Source: Selaginella moellendorffii (taxonomy: Eukaryota; Streptophyta; Lycopodiopsida; Selaginellales; Selaginellaceae). Taken from it: a stretch of 64,000 nt of DNA. The notes below the pieces were generated by a model. That model had not been told where the DNA came from and did no database searches. It saw nothing but the letters and a program-made list of their open reading frames with translations. The stretch spans positions 5,823,800 to 5,887,799 of the forward strand of contig NW_003314261.1 of the NCBI RefSeq assembly GCF_000143415.4, read 5' to 3'. Each line of letters begins with the position of its first letter. Positions within the stretch are counted from its first letter, which is position 1. Position numbers and translations under genes: made by a program. Positions 25,857 to 37,349 of the stretch are shown here, piece after piece.

Positions 25857-26340
25857 TAAAAAGGAAAAGTAAGAACGAAATGAGGGAAGAGGGCATCGAG
25901 CTTGCATGCATGCATTCAAGAGAACGTGTGTTTTTGGAAAAAAATCTAATTCAAATTCCTTACAGCCTTCGAGTAACATATCTCGACTTTTCTCGTAGAA
26001 AAGGTTTTTAACCATTTGAAAAAGTCAGTTGGGGCATTGCAGGAATCCCAACGGACCACTAGCCATTACATTTGCTCCATTAAGTCAAGCTTCGGTGACA
26101 CAGCGATCAAGTCGCTCACTACTCTCATCCTCTACCTAGTGGTTTTTGCAATAGAAACCACTTGATCAACCACTACCCAAGCAATTCGCTGCAATGAAAT
26201 CAGTAGGTACGAGACTTGGACGCGACCATTCTCTTGCTTCGAAACAAAGTCAGCCTTTAAATATAAGTGTTCCCATCAAAAAGCCAAACAAGTCAAGGAT
26301 GGATCACTTTAGTTACAGTGGTCAATGTAAACAAAGGACC

Positions 26341-27014
26341 TTAAATCTTGGTGGTGATGTCTCGGCCGGGAACGCACACGGCGGGTGGGGCCAACTCGAG
26401 CCGGGGCGTATATGGCAGCATATTGGCCTTGAGCTTCCGGATCACGTCCAGCCCTACGTTGAGCGCATTTGCAGCGGACCTGTCCGGGATCATCAAGAGA
26501 GCACCACCACTTGTCTACACACACATCAGAAAAACGTTAAGAGAAAAGCCGAGATAAGTTTTTTGTTTACCAGAGTTCCTGGGTTTTGGCTGTTGAGAGC
26601 CGAGATGTAAAACGCAGGCTTGGTCCCGACGTTGATCTCAAAGTGCATCGTTCCCCCGTGGGAATATCGTGATATCGCCCGGGTTCAAGAGGTTGATGCG
26701 TGGTACTCCTGGAAAATCACCCCATATGTTCTTTATAAGATCGAGAGAGAGAATCTTATTTTCCTACCAGCTGTATCCACGAATCCAACTTGAAGTGGCC
26801 CGCCAGAGATCATGGTGAGGAGCTCGGAAGCTCGAGGGTGCGTGTGTGGGAGATTGACTCCACAGGGAACCATGTTAAAGTGTACATAAGTTATCCCTTG
26901 AGACCTGCAAAGAAAACCAAGGAAAACCTCGATTGGGATCTCCAGAGGCAAAGAGTTAAGAAAAGCACGTGCGCCCAGGATCATTACCACCAGCATCAAC
27001 TTCTTGGACTCCAT
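26341..27014 (-). pseudogene. Type-B germin-like gene, truncated copy, unit 1
   Basis: The start (MESKKLMLVVMILGA) and the last three exons are present, but about 175 bp of exon 1 between the signal peptide and the donor are missing, which breaks the frame at the first junction. Exon 3 also has one extra C in the metal-box region (26653-26658). The TATA box at 27100-27107 is intact, so a non-functional transcript is possible. Confidence 0.85.
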
Positions 27015-27194
27015 CGCTCGAGATCTCAAAAGAAGATTGTTCTTCAGAAACTTCGATTCAGGAAGAGGGGCGAACGATGATAAGTCTAAGAGTGTGGGGT
27101 TTATATACTGTGGCAAGTCTCAAAGTCAGAGATTAAAAACTCTTCAAGCTACCGGTTACGTTTCTAAATCTTTTCTTTACGAAAAAAAATAAGG

Positions 27195-27664
27195 TAAAAC
27201 TATTTTGACCTGACCAGTTCCAAATCCGCCATTTACGAATGCATACATACTCACAAGTTCTTGCAAACCAATCCTTTGATTGTTTTAGATGGAAACTTCC
27301 ACAAGAAAAAACATGTCGTAGAGTTTTTGGTACATACAAGGGGACCTCACACTTGTGAGATACGGGAAATATTTTCTCCTTATTTTTGTTCGCTCGATGT
27401 GCTGTGTCTTTCATAATCTATAACAAGTGGAAGAAGTATTGCGAAAGCAAACAGAGAAAAAGAAAGCTACGCAAGAATCGGGCTGAACTCCTCCACGCAA
27501 ACCTGGAGAGAAACTTTAGCTTTACCTTTTCCCCAGGATACACTGTCTTGGATGACGCACTTCTCTTGAGTTCTAGAACAATCAGATTTTTCTCACGACA
27601 AGGAGACGTTGCTGAATCAGTGAAAATTAGACCACAGATCAATCTCAGCTTAGCAGCTTCTCCA
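27195..27664. other. Unidentified recurring block, unit 1, left part
   Basis: The left portion of a block present in all five units, between the type-B germin promoter and the MiAMP1-like relic. In unit 1 it is split by the two LTR insertions. Open segments exist on both strands (minus: SASSKTVYPGEK before a GTAAAG donor), but no family is recognised. Confidence 0.5.
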
Positions 27665-28749
27665 TGTTAGAGGTAGAGATGATGTGGCATGTAGTTATGC
27701 CCACGTGGCAGTAGTTCCATGTATATGTATCATCTATATACAATTGAATACAGAGAGAGAAAGTTCTTCCTCCTTGTGTGTGTCTCTCCGCTGCTAACAT
27801 GGTATTGGAGCAATTGGCTCCGGCATGGCACTTGCTGGCTAGGAGGCCAGTGACGAGGAGGAAGATGAGCCTCCTGATTGCAATCACTCTTTTTGCAATG
27901 CTTGAAGCTTTTGTTAGATGCGCTAGATGCTTGAGGCATTGCATCAAGGCACCAGGCCGTGCAGAGGCGCTGAGCAGCAAGCAATAGCAAGCGGAGCATA
28001 AAGCCAGTGGGAGCTTGAGAGATTTCAGCAACCCACATCAAAAATTGGATCAAACAAGATTCAAGAACATTGCATAACAATTCTTTGCAGGAATTTCCAG
28101 CAATTGGGAAGGATGCTTATGGAGATTCAAGTGCCTGGTAGCAGTAGAAGTGAGAGCGTGGCAGTTCATAGCCAAGACCACATGCTAGTGGCAAGATTGA
28201 AGCCATAGCAAGGAGTAAAGAGTGTGCAAGCAAGTTCAAGACCAAGCAGGGTTTTATTCAAAGCTACTTTTTGGCATTTTGAATAATTATGACCGTTTAA
28301 TTAAGCATAACTTTTGAACCTTTAACCCTGCCGGAGAAAAGATTCAATGGTGATTCGATGCATATTCAAGTTGTCAGGGTTATTACTAACATTGATATTG
28401 TTGATTTTAGGCTACTTAAAGAAATTGTTAGCTCGGCCACTAACAGCAATTGATTTTTCAAATGGCACTAATTTGTATTATAGCTTAACATTTTCTCTGC
28501 CAAAAAACCATTTCAAATGGCTTTTTGACGGCCGAAATAAAACACTGAGACCAAGAACCAAGTTTTGGGTAGTTGATGAGTTTTTCATATATTTTCTTAT
28601 CAACTCTCCATGCTCATCATCTCAGACTAACTAGACAGGATTCAGGCTTAGATTCAGACTTGGATGGGAGTGTTAAAGGTAGAGATGATGTGGCATGTGG
28701 TTCCATGTATATGTACTATCCATATACAGTTGAATACAGAGTGTTAACA
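27665..28749 (+). mobile_element. Miniature non-autonomous LTR retrotransposon (TRIM-like)
   Basis: The 5' LTR 27665-27799 begins TGTTAGAGG and ends GCTAACA; the 3' LTR 28671-28749 begins TGTTAAAGG and ends GTTAACA and is shorter by internal deletions. A primer-binding site TGGTATTGGAGC follows the first LTR, resembling those complementary to initiator-tRNA(Met), and a purine run GGATGGGAG precedes the second. The flanks carry the 5-bp duplication CTCCA (27660-27664 and 28750-28754); the uninterrupted target is visible in the other units. No coding capacity for gag or pol is seen inside. Confidence 0.85.
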
Positions 28750-28754
28750 CTCCA

Positions 28755-29004
28755 GCGATGGATCTTTCTTACAAAATCCAATGACAGATCACCCGGAGAA
28801 ACTCCACTACGTCGGACTTTGGAGAGCACATCCGCCACATCCAAAGAAGTGCCATGATTCTTAAAGTGCCCTTCCCTTTCGAATATTCTTGTAACGCGGA
28901 GGGTTTTGTGAGTTTTGCAATGGTTTTAGCTCATACCAGTGAATTTCTTGGAGATTTGTGCTGTCGGGTGGATAGAGGAGCTTGATCAGGTCACACAACA
29001 GAAT
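28755..29004. other. Unidentified recurring block, unit 1, middle part
   Basis: The continuation of the same block between the miniature element and the gypsy element. Compared with other units it has small gaps and substitutions that break the frames. No family recognised. Confidence 0.5.
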
Positions 29005-30973
29005 GGTTTTGAAACGAACAAGAGAGCGAACCCTAGGCCAACCTCCCAACCCTTAAGGCGTTATGGCCTTAAATCCCACATGCCATAGAATATTCTTGGA
29101 ATATTCCTGTGGTTCGTGTCATTTTCCCCTCCCTCATGACCCAGCCACATATGGTAGCCTTGAGAAGCTAAACGAGCCTAAATGAAGGGAGTCCAATGCA
29201 ATACGGCCATGGAGAAAAGATGTGCAAACGGCAACACCAACGTCGCGACAAACAGCCATGAAAGAAAGAAAGCAATACGGCTTTCTCACATGACAATACG
29301 GTCATGGAAAAAAACGGCTCAAATCATATAGCAATACGGCTATAGAACTCAATTCTCCCCTTCCTCAGGAATGTCATCCAAGTCATAACCAAAACTCAGA
29401 AACACTCTCTTCATGTCATCCTCAATTTCCCATGTAGCTTCGTCCATGGAATAACCATTCCACTGAACTAACAACTCCCTAGTTGTTTTCCGGCGTGTTT
29501 TCACCAATCTTTGAGCAAGAATATTGGCCGGACCAGCCTTCTCTGCATCAATCTCTGGAACCTGGATGATGGACTGATCCACAATATCACCAGAGTGCAA
29601 ATACACTTTAAGCTTGCTCACATGGAACGTTGGATGAATCTTCGAACTAACTGGCAAATCCAAAGTGTATGCAAGATCCCCCACACGCTGTAAAATTGTC
29701 CAAGGCCCACAATACCGTGGGGACAACTTAGCACTACCACTTCCTTTTAGAGATTGTTGTGCATCCGACAGCTTAAGGAAAACTTTGTCACCAACTTTGT
29801 ACTCTTGATGACGACGATGCTCATCAGCCAATTTTTTGTCTCGTTCTTGAGCTTGCCTCATGTTCAATTTTGCCAACTCAAGCTTGTCTTGCATATCCTC
29901 CAGGAAATCACAAGCATGAAGAACCCGAACCAAAGCCAAATTCAAACTCACAGGAGACCTAGGCTCATAGCCATACATCACCATAAAAGGAGACATGCCA
30001 ATAGCCGATTGATGAGCGCTATTGTGAGCAAATTGAAGCAAAGGCAAGTATTTTTCCCATACTCCTTGTCGAGTCAAGTTTCCCACAAAAGACCGTAGCA
30101 TATCTTCTAATAGCTGATTCATGCGCTCTGTCTACCCATCAGATTGTGGATGCTCACCACTACTCATGCTCAGTTTAGTCTCTAGTTTTTCAAAGACCGT
30201 TTGCCAAAACTTGGACGTGAACTTAGGATCCCGATCACTCACAATGTCACCCGGCAAACCATAGAGACTGAATAACCGGTCTACAAACAACTGAGCAAGT
30301 TCAGAAGCTTTTATCGTTGTCTTCACAGGGAAGAAGTGAGCCATCTTCGTCAAACGATCCACAACAACCCAAATAGCATCATTTCCTCGAAAGGTTTTGG
30401 GCAAACCAGTGATAAAGTCCATCGAGATGCTATCCCACTTATTCTCGGGTACACGTAAAGGATGATAGAGGCCAGCGAGCTTCTGATGATCAACTTTGAC
30501 CGCCTGGCAGGTCAAGCAACCACATACGTACTTCTCAACATTTGACTTCATCCCAGGCCAAAAGAAATGCCTCTTCACCAACATATACGTTCTCAATACC
30601 CCCGGATGCCCAGCACTTGGCACATCATGACACTCAACCAAAATCCGTTTGATGAGTTTGTCAACACGAGGAACCACTACACGTCCCTTCTTCACCAGGA
30701 TTCCATCTTGTATTTCGAATGACGCAAACTTGTCACCCTTTAAATCTGTAGAGGCGTCCCTCAACAAAACCTTCGCGCGAATATCAGTGATAAAGGAGTC
30801 GAAGTCAACAAACTCCTTAAGCTCATCCAAGAGATCACTGGATAACTTCACGAATGAGATAGAATTTACCATCCTGGATAACGCATCAGCCACCTTATTG
30901 TCACCTCCATGCTTGTACCGGATCTTAACAGACATTTCCTGCAGGAACTCTTGCCAACGAGCAAGGCGGCCTC

Positions 30974-31860
30974 TGTAGTGCACCTTATCTCTCTCCCCTT
31001 AAGCCAACTGGAAAAGGGGCAATTGCTTGATGAGAGAGCCCTTAGTGGCTATTTTATCCCCATTTATCCCCCAAGGTTCCAAGGATCCACGGTGACAGTA
31101 TATCCAAATCTCATCCCATGTATATCCAAATCTCATCCCATGATCGCATGCGCTACACTCACCCCCCCTTCAGAGATGTCAATGTCCTCATTGACTATTG
31201 ACTAACAACCCCTACTGAGCCCTCATTGACTATTGACTAACAACCCCTACTGAGCCAAGGGAAACTAGCACCTCCATTTCCACACTCAATCTACCAATCC
31301 TTCCATTGTGTAGACCAGCTATTCCATGTGAGCCAACTAGTCATCCACCCGTACCGCAGTCCCACGGTGGATACCTTCGTCCGTGGATACTCCACACAAG
31401 AGGAAGGACATATGCACCTCCATTTCCACACTCAATCTACCAATCCTTCCATTGTGTAGACCAGCTATTCCATGTGAGGCAACTAGTCATCCACCCGTAC
31501 CGCAGTCCCACGGTGGATACCTTCGTCCGTGGATACTCCACACAAGAGGAAGGACATATGCATGGATGCCCAATACGTACGATTTCAAATTTAGGGGTAG
31601 GAATATACCTTGCTCAAGGGTATATTATATTTTTAAGTAGCCACTAATCAATGGGAATCGAACCCGTGCCATTTGCTCCAATACCAACTGTAGCGCACCT
31701 TATCTCTCTCCCCTTAAGCCAACTGGAAAAGGGGCAATTGCTTGATGAGAGAGCCCTTAGTGACTATTTTATCCCCATTTATCCCCATTTATCCCCCAAG
31801 GTTCCAAGGATCCACGGTGACAGTATATCCAAATCTCATCCCATGATCGCATGCGCTACA
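30974..31860 (-). mobile_element. Nested miniature LTR element inside the gypsy RNase H
   Basis: LTRs at 30974-31157 and 31689-31860 start TGTAG and end CGCTACA, flanked by the duplication GCCTC (30969-30973 and 31861-31865). On the minus strand the primer-binding site TTGGTATTGGAGC adjoins the right LTR and a purine run with seven G adjoins the left. No gag or pol is seen. The interior carries tandem repeats. Confidence 0.88.
31271..31562. repeat. Two tandem copies of a 146-bp sequence inside the nested element
   Basis: The block beginning CCTCCATTTCCACACTCAAT at 31271 repeats from 31417 with very few differences. Just to the left a 33-bp unit containing CATTGACTATTGACTAACAA is also duplicated (about 31190-31255). 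None of this looks coding. Confidence 0.85.
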
Positions 31861-32076
31861 GCCTCGAAGATCCACATCTGGAGAGACTGATGATTTGAAA
31901 CTACATGGAAGTCCGATCCATATAGATAATGTTGCCATTCTTGAGTAGGTCAATTTTGCTGTGTGACATGAAACTTGTGGCTCATAAAGGCAAGAGAATG
32001 CCTAACTTGAAGCAATACGGCCCCAAAAGCACTATCACTCACATCATTGCTTATAATTTCCACCACAGTCACCTTA

Positions 32077-33091
32077 TCATTCATTGACCCCTTCAGAACA
32101 ATCCTTGCTCTGATGTCCAGCTCTATGGCAACGAAAACAATTGCCCTCCGCCTTGTCTTTCTGTCGCTGGTCCAAACAAAGTTTCTTAGCTTCACTGCCA
32201 TCTTCATGCTTCGAGCCACAACGGAATAATGACCATTTCTTCCCCGAATATGAAGAATTAGCAAGCTGGTCATCACGTTGACTACTCCGTGGACTATTTC
32301 GTTGACCAGAGTTGACCAAGTTGACTGACGGTTCGGGTGAAAAGATCTGAGCCTTAGTGATAGCATCAGTCAATGTTGCTAGAAAATTCTTCTTGACCTT
32401 TTGCTACACATCCACCGAGCTCAATCCTTTGATGAAACATTGCACCTTTAGCAGCTCATTGTAGGTGCCCGTGAGACTAAGGCAAAGATCACGGAACTTG
32501 CGGGCATATGCATCCAAATCCAAAGTCCCCTGCTGGATCTCTAACAACTGATTCACGAGATCAACCTCTTCAAACTTCTTGACAAACAAAGCGCGGAAAA
32601 CCTTTGTCAAATCAGTCCAAGAAGTCGGCATCGGATTAACTTTGATGTAATTCTTTCACCATGAAGAAGCATGGCCCGTAAGCTTCGTCACAAAGAAATC
32701 TATCTTCACCTTATCCTCACAAGGATTATGAGACCAACAACTTTCCCACAATTCCAACCAAGAATCAACCTCTTGACTATCACAAACATTCGGTGATGAT
32801 TTCCATTCCACGATACCATAATCCTTGGCATGCTTGACGTACCAATGGTAATCATGGACATGAGATTGATTCAACCCAATCCTTGATGAGATTGACAGAA
32901 TCCTTAACCTCCTTTATGTCGCTCTGAACTGCAGAAATCTGGCGTCCTTGCCGCAGAACGACATCATCAAGAGTCTCTTCTGTATCGTCATGGCTATCCT
33001 CACTAACGCCATACTCCTCATCAGGATCAATATCTTGCTCACCCACCATCCCTAAAAGAACGTGCTGCTCCGATACCAATGAAACGAACAA
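32077..33091 (-). pseudogene. gag remnant of the gypsy element
   Basis: Several minus-strand frames together cover a retrotransposon gag: WLELWESCWSHNPCEDKVK, SWTDLTKVFRALFVKKFEEV, YARKFRDLCLSLTG, and a CCHC zinc knuckle CFRCHRAGHQSKDC near 32110-32155. The frames are broken by stops and shifts, so no full Gag can be made. Confidence 0.85.
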
Positions 33092-33186
33092 GAGAGCGAA
33101 CCCTAGGCCAACCTCCCAACCCTTAAGGCATTACAGCACAGGCCATGGAATATTCTTAGAATATTCCCGTGGTTCATGTCAGGTTT

Positions 33187-33941
33187 CTATCGAGAAAATC
33201 TAGAAGCAGCTTTCGACTTGGTACTCTGAAAGTCGATACAAGCATTCTCTGTTTCCTTTACTTTCTTTAAATCCAGGTGATCACTTTGCAAAGTGTGTCA
33301 AGTTCCAGCTAGTTTTGGAGCCTACAAGAGGAAACGAGCAAGAAAACTGTTGCATAGGGTTTGCATGAAAAGGATCGTTGGAGAATTTGATTTTCTCTTT
33401 CCAGCCATCTATGGTCGTAGAACACCAGGAAGTCTCCGTGAAGGTTTTGCTCTAAAGTGGAAGCAGCTCAGGTAATATATAGTAAGATCAAATAATTCTC
33501 GAAAATATTGTTGGTGGTGATTGTGGATCATCATCACCACCATTAATGATGGCGAAGAATGGCGGACCATGGGGGAGTGATGTAAGTTCAGTCCCATGCT
33601 CCTCAGTCGGACACACATGATTATGACAGTGAAAAAGTGGTTCATTTATACGCTTCTTACATGGATTTTTTTTTCTTCTTTTTGCCTTCGTACAATTACA
33701 GATTGCAAGCTGGCCTAAAACTTCCACTAATGATTTCATGTATCTAATCTCAAAATATGGTGTCAAAGTTGGTGTAACCAACAAGGTTGATGGCATTCAG
33801 ACTATTACATCGTGGAGGCAGCTAATACCCATTCAATCAAGGGAAAATCTATGGTTGGGAAATTTTTAATGCGAATGGAAGTCAGAGTGCAAAGAATGCC
33901 AATAGCAACAGCTAAAGCCCCGTATAGAATGGATGAAGAAC
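33187..33941. other. Unidentified recurring block, unit 1, right part
   Basis: The block resumes directly after the GGTTT duplication. It contains the plus-strand segment starting at TTACAG and ATTGCAAGCTGGCCT that is open in units 3 and 5 but frameshifted here by loss of bases after GTTGATGG. Confidence 0.5.
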
Positions 33942-34091
33942 AGCCATGGCTCAGAAACTATTCACGTTTGTAGTACTTCTCCAAGACTGGGCCCAAGAAC
34001 ACATGACCTGAGCAAGGTCCCCAATTTGAAGATCACCTGAATACTTAGGTGGAGAAGTACTACAAGCGTGAATAGTACCTGAGCCATGGCT
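33942..34091. repeat. Foldback: 42-bp inverted repeat, unit 1
   Basis: Arms 33942-33983 and 34050-34091 are complementary at 39 of 42 positions by eye, with a 66-bp loop. The outer ends are AGCCATGGCT. Confidence 0.85.
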
Positions 34092-34359
34092 GTCAGCAAG
34101 TTGTAAAATTGTCACAGTGTTGTGTACAATTGGATGCTATTTTTGTTGGTGAGGCATCTTGTTTTAGATCTTAAGGCCCAACTAAGAATCCAAGTACAAA
34201 CTTTGTTTTCATAACAAATTTGATTCTCAAATTTCAAGATTATGTTTGACTAAATCAGATTGTATAAATTTAAATTCAAAGTCGACAAAAAAGTCATCAA
34301 AACTTTTGAAAATTCATTCCTTGGAGGAAGGCCAAAACTTTGGGTAATTTGGTCAGAGT

Positions 34360-34650
34360 ATGAAGGTGTACTTCAGGGCTAGTCTATATGCATTTCCATT
34401 AATCATGGTCGTCATTGCATTTGCTGCCAAAAAGGGAGTAGTTACCATTATTATTACCTTTCCTTTACCAGGTTATGCTAGACTAGTTAATATAGAGGTT
34501 AGAAGATTGACTTTGATAAAAGTTCCAATTAAATTTTCATATTACCAAGTTATACAGATGAGGCCATTTTAACAACTCAAGACTGAGAATCATATGCTAT
34601 GATTAGCATTTTTATTGCCAGCTTTATTAAAATTGTCCAAGAACTTTGTG
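34360..34650 (+). pseudogene. MiAMP1-like peptide relic, unit 1
   Basis: Collinear with the intact gene at 61942. The signal-peptide part is open (MKVYFRASLYAFPLIMVVIA), but the first cysteine of the mature peptide is replaced (PGYARL instead of PGCAGL), the cysteine-rich centre is lost, and the tail is out of frame. The TATA box region upstream is deleted. Confidence 0.8.
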
Positions 34651-35778
34651 ATATTGATATTGCATAAAGTTGTTGGCCATTCTAGACCAATATAGATTTA
34701 TTTTTGCATATTTCCTTTAGGACTTCTAAATAAGTAGAAATAATTATAAATTACATAAATTTTGCAAAAATAATTCTAAACTGGTGTTTAATATTTCTTT
34801 ATTAAAATTTTATCACACCCCTTTTGATCTCGTTCATATTCCACCCCACTTTCTCCACAAGTCAGCACTAGTGAGTAGGAGTTTGAGATACTTGATTTGA
34901 AATACTAATATCACAAACATTAGATATTTTATTAGTGATTGTATTTAGGTGCTTGCTTCTTATCTTACTCATGCTTCTAAGTTGCTTACTAATTTCCATC
35001 ATTGAAACCTAATCCTTCATCAATTTAATTGCCATTTGATGCTTCAAAAGATATTAAATATGTTTGGCATCTTTTACATAGGATCAGGGCACAAATCAAA
35101 CCCTAAACCCCTGCTCAGCATATATAGTGGGCATCTAGAATTAGTAAATTAGTTTTTAAATCCAATTTTTCTTTTTATTGTTTTAGTATTTTATTGGTAG
35201 TTTCATCCCCTGCTCTCAATGATGAGCTTGTGACATATGATATATAATTTTTATTATTACCTATATTCATTAAAATTAGTTATGCTAACTAAAATTTATT
35301 ATAAAAATATTTTTTATAATAAAAAATAAATTAAAATCAAAAGTAATTAAAGGAAGGTAAGATAAGTAGAATCCAAAATGATAGCTGAAAATATTATTAT
35401 TTATACTCATATAAATGTAAAAATGCTTTCCAATTTACAAGATATAGAGAATTATTTTGGTATATGAGCTTTAAAAAATTACTTATTTCGTATAAGAATT
35501 AAATATAGCATAAAATTTTTTTTAATATGTTATAAATTAAGTACTAACAATGCATACTCAACCTATCCCCTTTTTTGGAACCTTTAATTTATCAACTAGC
35601 TATTGATAAAAGGTCTAGTAATACTTAAAAGATGAATATTTAAAAAGACTTACCAACAAATAATTTTGGATACCCACAATCACATTCGACAAACTTTTAA
35701 TATTTGATAAATAACTTTTGATACCCATAGTCACATTCATGACACTTAAAACTAATATCAAATTTGACTCTACAAAAG
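34651..35778. other. AT-rich tail of unit 1, no gene seen
   Basis: Very AT-rich, without open frames of note. The same tail, with small gaps, occurs in every unit and ends at the AGTTCTCACCTTCATTG landmark. A stretch with ACCCTAAACCCCTGCTCA occurs in units 1, 2 and 4. Confidence 0.7.
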
Positions 35779-35920
35779 TTCTCACCTTCATTGAAGACAA
35801 TAAAGTGAAAGAAAGAGATTGATCACAGCAGAAACACCATTATTCTCCCCTTTGTGCCAATTGGCATGATTTTATTTTCAAAAAAAGGTAAATATAAACA
35901 AAGAACAAAAGCTTGGAACA

Positions 35921-36775
35921 TTAAATCTTGGTGGCAATGTCTCAGCCGGGATCACACACACTAGGCGGGGCCAACTCAAGCTGGGGTGTATATGGCAGCA
36001 TATTGGCCTTTTGAGCTCCCTTATCATGTCCAGTTCTACGTTAAGCACTGTCTCAATGGACCTGTCCGGAATCATCAACAGAGCACCACCACTTGTCTGT
36101 AGAAACAGATACACAAAATTATTAAGAAAAAAGAATAACATAAATAACTTCAGAAAAAAGCAAGGAAGCTGGCGATGTTGTTTTCTTTACCAGAATTCCT
36201 GTTGAGAGCCGAGATGTAAATCGCAGGCTTGGTCCCAACGTTGAGCTGAAAGTACATCATTCGTCACAGGAAAACTGTGAGATCGCCTGGGTACAAGAGG
36301 TTGATGCGTGGTACTTCTGGAAAATCACGTAGTATTCAATGAACTTTACGAGATCAAGATCGAGAGATCGGTCTTATTTCCTACCGCCTGTATCAACGAA
36401 GCCAACTTGAAGTGGCCCAACGGAGACCATGGTCAGGAGCTCCGAAGCTCGAGGGTGCGTGTGTGGGACATTGACTCCCCAAGGAACCATATGAATGTGG
36501 ACACCTTGAGACCTTCATAGAAACAAACGAAAGAACAAGCCATGAGTTTTGAGAACTGAAAAAAGAATACGTGATTCCTGGGAAGATTGTCGTGTTGATT
36601 GCAGCACGAACACCACGGGGTCTATTGCGAACATCCCCATTAACATCTCGTAGCACGAAATCGCTAAGAGCTCCCTACCTTGCGAAATCTCGCAGTGGAT
36701 CGGGATCGGCAGCGACTAACACATTCAAGCACCCAAGATCATCACTGCCAACAAAGCTTCTTGAAATCCAACGGT
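35921..36775 (-). pseudogene. Type-A germin-like relic, unit 2
   Basis: Exons traceable, including FVDTGGR-region and TSGGALLMIPDRS. It shares with the other type-A copies the missing ATG, the stop inside the former signal peptide and the TAG after the DPDPLRDFA region. A GA run follows at 36834-36861. Confidence 0.8.
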
Positions 36776-36827
36776 AAAGAAAAAAAGTATCGAAATGCGA
36801 TCAATGTCTCGTGCTTGAGAAACAATG

Positions 36828-36863
<36 letters not shown>

Positions 36864-37349
36864 TAAAAAGAAAAGGTAAGAACGAAATGAGGGAAGAGGG
36901 CATGGAGTTTGCATGCATGCATTCAAGAGAACGTGTGCTTTAGGAAAATTTCTTAATTCAAATTCCTTACAGCCTTCGAAGACTTATCCCAGTAACAATC
37001 TCTTTATCATATCTCGACTTTTCTCGTAGAAAAGGTTTTTAACCATTTGAAAAGTTAGTTGGGGCATTGCAAGAATCCCAAAGAGACCACTAGCCATTAC
37101 ATCCGCTCCATTAAGTCAAGCTTTAGTGATACAGCGATCAAGTCACTCACTACCCTCATCCACAGCGCTCCCTCTTAGGTAGAGGGTTACGCCAGCCCCT
37201 AGGTAGTCGGTGTTAGGCAGCTGCCCTGCCGTCCAGCAGCACGAGACGAGCATTTTCTTGCTTCGAAATAAAGTCAGCCTTTAAATATAAGTGTTAACAG
37301 CACACTACAGCCAAACAAGTCAAGGTACAGTGGACAATGTAAATGGACC

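Larger units (their letters stand above)
29349..32076 (-). pseudogene. pol remnant: RNase H, integrase and chromodomain
   Basis: Minus strand. RNase H begins at about 32070 (SDSAFGAVLLQVRHSLAFMS), is split by the nested element at 30974-31860, and resumes with RARYKHGGDN-like sequence ending KVADALSRMV. The integrase has its HHCC zinc finger (AGHPGVLRTYMLVKRHFFWP, CGCLTCQ) and catalytic core (SMDFITGLP, SDRDPKFTS). A single in-frame TAG at 30132-30134 interrupts it just after HPQSDG. The C-terminus (ELLVQWNGYSMDEATWEIED) is a chromodomain, placing the element among chromoviruses. Confidence 0.9.
29010..33181 (-). mobile_element. Ty3/gypsy chromovirus retrotransposon, defective, with short LTRs
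   Basis: LTRs at 29010-29121 and 33080-33181 start TGAAACGAAC and end in TGTCA or ATGTCA, flanked by GGTTT duplications (29005-29009 and 33182-33186). On the minus strand the primer-binding site TGGTATCGGAGCA adjoins the right LTR, and a purine tract GAGGGAGGGGAAAA adjoins the left LTR. Gag, part of RNase H, integrase and a chromodomain are present; protease and reverse transcriptase are missing. LTRs of about 110 bp are very short for a gypsy element. A second element is inserted inside it. Confidence 0.9.
24759..35778. repeat. Tandem array unit 1 (11 kb, enlarged by insertions)
   Basis: It starts at the shared landmark AGTTCTCACCTTCATTG. Order: type-A germin relic, type-B germin relic, unidentified block, MiAMP1-like relic, AT-rich tail. 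Removing two inserted LTR elements (1085 and 4172 bp plus duplications) leaves about 5.75 kb, the size of unit 2. Confidence 0.9.

Noticed and set aside
31190-31562. Tandem repeats considered as a CRISPR array
   Set aside because: Only two long head-to-tail copies without unique spacers, inside a plant retroelement.
31306-31647. 113-codon plus-strand frame with repeated segments
   Set aside because: It is a translation of the 146-bp tandem repeat inside the nested LTR element.
31640-31688. Possible tRNA gene (GGTTCGATTCC box)
   Set aside because: It adjoins an LTR at the place of the primer-binding site and no A box or cloverleaf fits around it.
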